A stretch of 64,000 nucleotides of DNA from Sphingobacterium sp. (GTDB lineage Bacteria > Bacteroidota > Bacteroidia > Sphingobacteriales > Sphingobacteriaceae), in assembly GCA_029239355.1 (NCBI GenBank), contig JAQZAZ010000009.1, positions 1 to 64,000 of the forward strand, written 5' to 3'. Position numbers and translations under genes: made by a program. The notes under the pieces are model-generated. The model made no database searches. It saw only the letters and a list, made by a program, of their open reading frames with translations, and was not told the origin of the DNA. Numbering within the stretch: position 1 is the first letter of the stretch; each line of letters opens with the position of its first letter. Below, in pieces: positions 58,454-64,000 of this stretch.

Positions 58454-60514
58454 TTACTTTTCTTCCAGGATGGATACGTCCCAAGGGCCCAATAGGATCT
58501 GTTGATTTGCTTGCGCCACATTGCCCGAAATAAGTTCTTTCGCTGGAGCACCTGTATATGTAATCTGTTTTGGTTCGGCACTATAATTAAATAGGTAATG
58601 TATCGCCTTGCCCCATTTATTCGTTCCCGAACGCTGAATGATTGGGAAAGTGTAGCTGTCGACGGCGGCAACCTTGGCTGCCTTAGCAGTTTCTCGGATG
58701 ATCGCATTGAGCAATTCCTGTGAAGGATAGGTTCCGATATAGGTTAGCTTTCCTTTGCCGTATGTATTTTCTGTGATCACGGGCCACTTTCCAAAGAAGG
58801 GGTGTTCGGCATAGGCCAAGGGTTTGGCCGTCTCTGGTATCAAAAATTCATACCAGTCGCCTATTTGATTCCTGTTGGTCAATTGAAAAGGATTATCTTT
58901 CAAGTGCATTTCGCCGATTGTGGAGAACTCTTGATAGTAGAATCCACAGGCTTTCCGTAATGGCCCGGGCGCGGCTGTGACCCTAACAGCCGAGTGCTCG
59001 TTGCAATAGCCGCTTTTGTGCATCATGACGACATGGCCACCGTCTTTTACAAATTTATCAATCGCCTGAAGCAGTCCATCCGTAGCGACATAAAGCGGAG
59101 GTATAACTAACATGGCATAGCCGCTAAAATCGTAAATTTTATCGCATGGGATAATATCGGCTTCGATATTTTGAAAGTAGAGCGACTTGTGCACCATGTC
59201 GATGGGATAATTGCTTTTGTAGGTATAAGGCATAAAGTTCAGTGCGTGGTATGAATCGTGGCTATACAAGATTGCTACTTTATTTTTCTTTTTCAAGTCG
59301 ATAATATGATCCCCGATTCTTGCCAACTCTTCTGCTGTAGTTTTAAACTCATGGTATATTCGATTCGGCTGCAGATCGTGTCCCAATACGCCGCGCCAAT
59401 AGGTTTCCTGGCCATAATGTAGGGTAGACCAATGCCAGTATTCCACCATATTGGCACCTGAGGCATAATGGGCATACACGTTTTGCCGTAACTGTCTGTC
59501 GTAGGGAGGAAATTGGGTACGGGCGTCCCAACCTATGCCCTGGGCGTTGGTTTCCATAACGATGTAATTATTTTTGCCGACAGTGCGTACAAAATCACCC
59601 GCGTAAGCTATGCGCTGGCCATCTTGTTTATCCTGTACGTCATGGTAAATATTGATAGCAGGGTATTGCATCTGGCGGAAACTTTCCACCTGGTCTATAT
59701 TATGAAAATCAGGCATGAAGCAATGTGTTACAAACTGGTCCTTGCGTCTATATTCATTGACAATGTCGCATTGCCAGTTGAGAAAGTCAGCGACCTGTTT
59801 GCGATTGTACCGTTCCCATTCGTTTTTATAGGAGGGATTGGTGACACCATCGCGGGTATAGAATTCTTCCCAAGTACGAATATTCATTCCCCAGTAGTTC
59901 ATCCCCCAAGCTTTGTTGAGTGAATCAAGGTCGTTGTTAAAGCGATCCTTAATGTAATTGCGGAATCCGATAAAATAATCAGGGTTGTTTACACCACGTG
60001 CTTCTGTTTCATTGTCTACCTGATAGCCAATGACCCCGGGATGTTTTGCATATCTTTCCATTAACTTACGGATGATACGCTCACTGTAATATTTAAAAGT
60101 GGGATTGGTAAAATCTATATTCTGCCTGATCCCATAATAAGCTTTATTGCCGCGCTGATATTCTGCCAATACCTCGGGATGTGAGTGGGCAAGCCATGCG
60201 GGAATGGAATAAGTAGGTGTTCCCAGTATCATTTTAATACCTGCCTGATGCATTTTGTTGATAATCCGGTCCATCCATTCAAATTCAAATACGCCTTCCT
60301 GTGGTTCAAAAAGACCCCAGGCAGATTCGCCTATACGTATGACGTTGAGCCCTGCATTTTTCATTAAACGGATATCTTCCTCCAGTCGCTCGCTCGGCAT
60401 ATACTCGTGATAGTAGGCCGCACCGTAAAGGGGGCTATCAAACTTATATTGTGCCTCCAGAGGAAGGACTGCGAAGAACATCAAGCAGAGGAGAAAAATA
60501 TTTTTTGGTGTCAT
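58454..60514 (-). CDS. GH42-family exported beta-galactosidase
   Basis: A 686 aa beta-galactosidase of family 42 with a signal peptide (MTPKNIFLLCLMFFAVLPLEAQ). The barrel begins YGAAYYHEYMPSERLEEDIRLMKNAG. The acid/base is E169 in YQVDNETEARG, and the nucleophile is E321 in IVMETNAQGIGWD. The trimerisation and C-terminal domains follow, with YYHEY and GANMVEYWHWSTLHYGQE also matching the family. It removes beta-galactosyl ends, here likely from side chains. It is 24 bases from the GH97 gene. Most GH42 enzymes are cytoplasmic; export is notable but common in Bacteroidota operons. Confidence 0.92.
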   Translation of the reverse strand: MTPKNIFLLCLMFFAVLPLEAQYKFDSPLYGAAYYHEYMPSERLEEDIRLMKNAGLNVIRIGESAWGLFEPQEGVFEFEWMDRIINKMHQAGIKMILGTPTYSIPAWLAHSHPEVLAEYQRGNKAYYGIRQNIDFTNPTFKYYSERIIRKLMERYAKHPGVIGYQVDNETEARGVNNPDYFIGFRNYIKDRFNNDLDSLNKAWGMNYWGMNIRTWEEFYTRDGVTNPSYKNEWERYNRKQVADFLNWQCDIVNEYRRKDQFVTHCFMPDFHNIDQVESFRQMQYPAINIYHDVQDKQDGQRIAYAGDFVRTVGKNNYIVMETNAQGIGWDARTQFPPYDRQLRQNVYAHYASGANMVEYWHWSTLHYGQETYWRGVLGHDLQPNRIYHEFKTTAEELARIGDHIIDLKKKNKVAILYSHDSYHALNFMPYTYKSNYPIDMVHKSLYFQNIEADIIPCDKIYDFSGYAMLVIPPLYVATDGLLQAIDKFVKDGGHVVMMHKSGYCNEHSAVRVTAAPGPLRKACGFYYQEFSTIGEMHLKDNPFQLTNRNQIGDWYEFLIPETAKPLAYAEHPFFGKWPVITENTYGKGKLTYIGTYPSQELLNAIIRETAKAAKVAAVDSYTFPIIQRSGTNKWGKAIHYLFNYSAEPKQITYTGAPAKELISGNVAQANQQILLGPWDVSILEEK

Positions 60515-60628
60515 TGGTTTTTGTATTTGTTTATGTAAAAGTTAGAGACGCACATTGTACGTCTCTTTGGGTCAATGTATTCAAAAGCTCATTGTTGTGC
60601 GCGATCCATAAGTTGCGAATGGCAAACT

Positions 60629-61840
60629 TTACTTTTTATTGCGTGGGTATTTAGTAGGTATTGCCATCATTTGTTCCAAAAAGATGGGATCTTTAAATGT
60701 ACTGGTTGTCCGATCATATTGCCCGGCACCCTGAACATCCCAGAGCATCGGACACATGCCACGAGAATAGATCGCTTCGGTAACAGAAACGTTAAATAGT
60801 CTCACCACTTCCTGCGTTCTATTAAGTGATGAACATGCATATTCGCCAATGACGACCGGTATCCCTTTATCAACACAATTTTTTTTCAACAGATCCATAT
60901 TGTCGTTAAGTTCCTTAAATTCTTGTGTTGTTCCCCAAGATGGAACACCAACTCCCCATCCTGCATCTTCGCCATTGCCTAATATGGCAAATAAAGGCGG
61001 AGTATAGTAATGTACGGTTAACGCAAGATGTTTTGCCGGATCGGTAGGAATTCTGGTGAGTGGGTCAAAAGCATACTCCAGACCAGTATTGTAAATTTCT
61101 ACTAAAAGATGGCGTTTTGCATTGTTACCACCAGATCTCCTGACGATGTCGACAAAAAGTTGATTAAGTTCATTTACATAGCCGAATGCTTTAGCTTTTT
61201 CGATCTGTCCTCCTTTCCAAGGAGTCCATATCTCATCATAGCCGATTTCATTCATGGGTTCAAAGATCAAGTGATCACCATATTTCTCAAAACGGTTACA
61301 GAGTTGTTCCCAGATCGAAGTAAACTTTTTCTTAGCTTCATTGTCTGTTGGGACTTTCTTCACCCATTCATTTTCATGGTGTACGTTTATAATAGCAACC
61401 ATGCCGCAATCAAGTGTCCAATTTAAGATCGATTCGACTCTATTCAGCAAATCCGGATGTATTCTGTAATTTTCCTCGTTTATCATCATATTACTCCAGG
61501 TAACCGGAATTCGCAGTGAGGAATAACCTGCTTTGGCATATCCTTCAATCATTTGTTTTGTAATGATAGGGCTACCCCATGCCGTTTCGTAATTTGAGAT
61601 ACTGCTTGGGTTGATCCAATTACCTGTCGCATCTAAGGCATTGCCTAAGTTGATCCCCAAACCCATTTCATCAACTAATTGGTTGGTACTGAAGTTTTCG
61701 CGTATCGCGAATTTACTGTAAGCAGATTTTGGCTCTTCTTTCTTGTCAGGTGTAGGCAGCTCTGTATTGGCCTTAATTTCTTTATTCGAGCATGCTGGAA
61801 GTATCAACAGCATGATGATGTAACTCAATAATTTTTTCAT
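60629..61840 (-). CDS. GH5-family endo-glucanase/xyloglucanase-like lipoprotein
   Basis: A surface-type GH5 endo-enzyme, 403 aa from the chosen Met at 61840 (408 aa from the ORF start). MKKLLSYIIMLLILPACSNKE is a lipoprotein signal with LPAC as lipobox. The barrel shows GLGINLGNALDATGNW, VTWSNMMINEEN and INVHHENEW. The acid/base is E203 in IFEPMNEIGYDE, and the nucleophile is E338 in VVIGEYACSS (ORF numbering). The sequence resembles GH5_4 endo-beta-1,4-glucanases, several of which cleave xyloglucan. As the only endo-enzyme seen, it would begin breakdown of the backbone at the cell surface. Confidence 0.88.
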   Translation of the reverse strand: MKKLLSYIIMLLILPACSNKEIKANTELPTPDKKEEPKSAYSKFAIRENFSTNQLVDEMGLGINLGNALDATGNWINPSSISNYETAWGSPIITKQMIEGYAKAGYSSLRIPVTWSNMMINEENYRIHPDLLNRVESILNWTLDCGMVAIINVHHENEWVKKVPTDNEAKKKFTSIWEQLCNRFEKYGDHLIFEPMNEIGYDEIWTPWKGGQIEKAKAFGYVNELNQLFVDIVRRSGGNNAKRHLLVEIYNTGLEYAFDPLTRIPTDPAKHLALTVHYYTPPLFAILGNGEDAGWGVGVPSWGTTQEFKELNDNMDLLKKNCVDKGIPVVIGEYACSSLNRTQEVVRLFNVSVTEAIYSRGMCPMLWDVQGAGQYDRTTSTFKDPIFLEQMMAIPTKYPRNKK

Positions 61841-61901
61841 TGGATTAATTTTCATATTTATTTTTTGATTGAATCATGCAACTTATGGTCTTACGTTTTA
61901 A

Positions 61902-63815
61902 TTACTCATTACTGAAAGGCACAGCGGGTAAACCTTCCCTATTGAATAAATTGACATCTGGGTTATCACTCCATGCATAGCGAACAAATTCAGGATTTAC
62001 AATCTGATCAGCGAAGACAATTATTTTATTGCCTTGTATATGAGCCTTGGCCCATACAAATTTTTTATCTGCCCCAGCAATGGCAAAACCTTCTACGTAA
62101 CCGTATTTGTTATTAACCACGAGTCCTCCTCCGGTAGAGTCAAAAGAAATAACCAGTTTATTGCCCTGCTTCACTAGAGATTTGAATGTTGGTCCAGAAT
62201 AGATAAGGTCTTTTTTACCGTAATCTTTTGCCAATGCAATTAGAGCGAGCCGTCGACCGACTTCTTGTTTGTTTCGTGGATGGATATCATCTGCTTCGCC
62301 TATATCAGTGATTACAGCTTGGCCTGTATGTGCAAGACGGAGGGTCCGTGTTTGCGCATCTCTCAATTTTGCCCAGTCGCTGTCCTCTGGAGTTTTTTCT
62401 TTGGCCATATAATTTGCTAATTGAACCCAATAAAAAGGAAATTCAATTTTCCAGTGTGATCGCCAATCTTGTATTAGATTGGGAAAGAGGGTGCGATAAT
62501 CATAGGCTCGGCCGGAATTATTTTCTCCCTGATACCAGATGACACCTCGAATGGTATAAGGAATCATCGGATTGATCATCGCATTAAAGAGCAATGAATG
62601 AAACATATTAGGTGAAACTTCTTTATAACCATACTGCTTAGTTGTGACGGCCTCTTTATAATCCCATTCACCATTAAGGGGGAATTTCTCGCCTTCAACT
62701 TCGAGATATAGCTGGGCAGGGTTTCCGTAAAATCCGCCGCCGCCGCCGGTATCCATAATTTTTACAGTAATTATATTTTCACCATCTTTTAAAACAGTTT
62801 TTGGGATATTGTAGCTCCTAGGAATGGTATATCCTTTTGTTTCACCTACTTTTACGCCGTTGATCCAACAGACATCATCGTCATCAATGGTCCCAAGATG
62901 GATAGATGCTGACTTGCTGGCGCTACCCTTTGGAAGATAGATGCTGCGTTTGAACCAAACAATGCCGTCAATATTATCCAATTTAGGTTCCCATAATTGT
63001 GGGAGATTCATTTTCCCCCATGTTGGTAAGTCCGAATTGTTTTCGTACCATTTCTCGGCTATCCCCGGGTCTTTCGCTAAAGCCTGTTGATAGGCCTGTT
63101 TCTTCAATTCGTTTTCGCTCATAAAACTCTTTAGATCGCTTGTGAAAGTCTGTTTGTAGGGTTCGTTGAAGTGTGCGGGCAGTTTATTAAAGCTGTTTCC
63201 ACTAGTCCAGGTCTCGACACCGGTACCACCCCAGGAAGAATTGATTATTCCGACGGGTATACCTAGTTCCTGATAGAGCTTAAGGGCAAAGAAGTATCCT
63301 ACAGCTGAAAAATCGCCTACGGTGGCAGGGGAGCATATTTCCCATTTCCCGTTAAGATCTTTTTTTGGCACATCACTCATATTCTTCTCTACATTGAATG
63401 CCCGAATGTTCGGATAATTTGCCTGGCTGATTTCGCCGGTGGCATTATTGGAATTTTTTACGATCCATTCCATGTTAGATTGACCAGAAGCAAGCCATAC
63501 CTCACCGACCAAGATATTTTTTAATAGGATCTGTTCCTGACGGCCTTTTATTTCCAAACGATACGGCCCTCCGTGTGAAGTAGGGGCTAAGGTGAGGTTC
63601 CATTGACCATTTTTATCTGCCTTTGCCTTGAGGTTTTGCTGCATAAACTGGACATGGATCGTTTCATTTTTTTCGGCCCATCCCCATAAGTTTATGGGAC
63701 TGTCCCGTTGTAGGATCATGTTGTCGCCAAATATAGCGGGAAGCCTAAGCTCGGCTTTTAATAGAAACGCATGTAAGAAAAAAGCAATGAAAATTGGGAG
63801 ATGTTTTAGATTCAT
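61902..63815 (-). CDS. exported sialate-O-acetylesterase-like protein (SASA, SGNH fold) with inserted beta-sandwich
   Basis: A 637 aa exported esterase. After the signal peptide (ending LLKAE), FGDNMILQRDSPINLWGWA is the usual N-terminal lead-in. The SGNH nucleophile is S113 in ASGQSNMEW, and the late Asp/His pair is in DIGEADDIHPRNKQE. Between the two halves there is a GH2-type galactose-binding-like beta-sandwich (WFKRSIYLPKG ... HLGTIDDDDVCWINGVKVGE), normal in this group. In polysaccharide loci such enzymes remove O-acetyl groups, here perhaps from galactose side chains. It starts 3 bases after the partial GH43 gene. Confidence 0.88.
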   Translation of the reverse strand: MNLKHLPIFIAFFLHAFLLKAELRLPAIFGDNMILQRDSPINLWGWAEKNETIHVQFMQQNLKAKADKNGQWNLTLAPTSHGGPYRLEIKGRQEQILLKNILVGEVWLASGQSNMEWIVKNSNNATGEISQANYPNIRAFNVEKNMSDVPKKDLNGKWEICSPATVGDFSAVGYFFALKLYQELGIPVGIINSSWGGTGVETWTSGNSFNKLPAHFNEPYKQTFTSDLKSFMSENELKKQAYQQALAKDPGIAEKWYENNSDLPTWGKMNLPQLWEPKLDNIDGIVWFKRSIYLPKGSASKSASIHLGTIDDDDVCWINGVKVGETKGYTIPRSYNIPKTVLKDGENIITVKIMDTGGGGGFYGNPAQLYLEVEGEKFPLNGEWDYKEAVTTKQYGYKEVSPNMFHSLLFNAMINPMIPYTIRGVIWYQGENNSGRAYDYRTLFPNLIQDWRSHWKIEFPFYWVQLANYMAKEKTPEDSDWAKLRDAQTRTLRLAHTGQAVITDIGEADDIHPRNKQEVGRRLALIALAKDYGKKDLIYSGPTFKSLVKQGNKLVISFDSTGGGLVVNNKYGYVEGFAIAGADKKFVWAKAHIQGNKIIVFADQIVNPEFVRYAWSDNPDVNLFNREGLPAVPFSNE

Positions 63816-63818
63816 ATT

Positions 63819-64000
63819 TTATCGTGTTTTATAGTCGAACCAGTCAAAAAATACTTTTGCATTACTCGGAACACCATTGGAGGTGCTGTAAAGCCCTATC
63901 ATTACGCCGGTAAAACCGCCAGCAACTTCGGTTGCAAGATAGCGCGTGTCCAGTTTCCCGATTTCGCTGTAATTTTCACTGTCGGGATTTGCTACAGAAA
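63819..64000 (-). CDS. C-terminus of a GH43-family enzyme (partial, cut by window end)
   Basis: The last 59 residues before the stop at 63819-63821 read GKLDTRYLATEVAGGFTGVM then IGLYSTSNGVPSNAKVFFDW and FDYKTR. The TEVAGGFTGVxIGLY and DWFDY elements are the C-terminal concanavalin-like beta-sandwich of GH43 beta-xylosidases and alpha-L-arabinofuranosidases. The catalytic propeller lies beyond the window. It is 3 bases upstream of the SASA gene and clearly belongs to the same operon. Confidence 0.75.
   Translation of the reverse strand, partial: SVANPDSENYSEIGKLDTRYLATEVAGGFTGVMIGLYSTSNGVPSNAKVFFDWFDYKTR

Noticed and set aside
52382-64000. SusC/SusD pair or hybrid two-component regulator for the hydrolase operon
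   Set aside because: None is present in the window; all genes are enzymes, so the transport and control genes must lie upstream beyond 64 kb if they exist.
1-64000. CRISPR arrays, tRNA/rRNA genes, transposases or integrases
   Set aside because: No spaced direct repeats, cloverleaf-like sequence or transposase/integrase motifs were found by reading; a covariance-model search could still reveal a missed small RNA.

Overview
The window looks like chromosomal DNA of a Bacteroidota member of the Sphingobacterium/Pedobacter type. This is an inference from gene content: M16 peptidase pairs, a sugar-hydrolase locus with many signal peptides, HU-CCDP-like GC content, a Moco-dependent IorAB-type oxidoreductase, loose lipoboxes, and no Shine-Dalgarno sequences before most genes. 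No tRNA, rRNA, CRISPR array, intact insertion sequence or prophage was seen.

Layout. (1) 1-14.4 kb is housekeeping and small accessory genes: gpsA, hemF, two overlapping M16 peptidases, a DnaQ-like exonuclease, trxB, rnhA, a secreted GH29 fucosidase with a duplicated C-terminal module, a zinc-less CobB sirtuin, a DUF2891 lipoprotein, a divergent HxlR regulator/DoxX pair and a CinA C-terminal-domain protein. (2) 14.4-28 kb is a mixed accessory stretch: a GT4 glycosyltransferase, a CPA1 Na+/H+ antiporter, an alpha/beta-hydrolase lipoprotein, a serine beta-lactamase-like hydrolase with a TPR tail, a Nudix hydrolase, an unusual ClpP downstream of an ECF sigma gene, a stand-alone receiver domain, and an Fpg/Nei DNA glycosylase whose zinc finger is cut off by an in-frame stop codon.

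(3) 28.3-41.1 kb is a molybdenum-cofactor island. A nine-gene minus-strand operon (xdhC, moaA, a MocA-MoeA fusion, a TauE-like permease, a periplasmic SUOX-fold-like protein, moaD, a MoeB-rhodanese fusion, moaE, a MoaC-MoaB fusion) faces a cysteine desulfurase and lies divergent from the two subunits of an IorAB-type molybdenum hydroxylase. A mobA follows. Together they encode Moco synthesis, sulfur supply, nucleotide attachment, XdhC-type maturation and the target enzyme.

(4) 41.3-43.7 kb holds an AraC regulator, a siderophore-interacting flavoprotein and small unknowns. (5) 44.0-49.4 kb is a tight seven-gene biosynthetic operon: FAD oxidoreductase, methyltransferase, type III polyketide synthase, FabZ-like dehydratase, FabF-like ketosynthase, ACP and phosphopantetheinyl transferase. 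Its logic (a dedicated ACP-bound starter made in cis, extended by a type III PKS, then methylated and oxidised) suggests a phenolic or pyrone lipid. It is the strongest candidate here for an uncharacterised system. (6) 50.2-52.4 kb encodes a GT4 enzyme fused to an alpha/alpha-barrel-like domain.

(7) 52.9-64 kb is the downstream part of a minus-strand polysaccharide-utilisation operon: GH2, GH29, GH97, GH42, GH5, sialate-O-acetylesterase-like and the C-terminus of a GH43, cut by the window edge. The set fits a decorated hemicellulose such as acetylated, fucosylated or galactosylated xyloglucan. SusC/SusD and the regulator are not in the window. Several intergenic gaps contain short, uninterrupted gene tails without start codons (one DinB-like, one ECF-sigma-like), suggesting ongoing gene decay.
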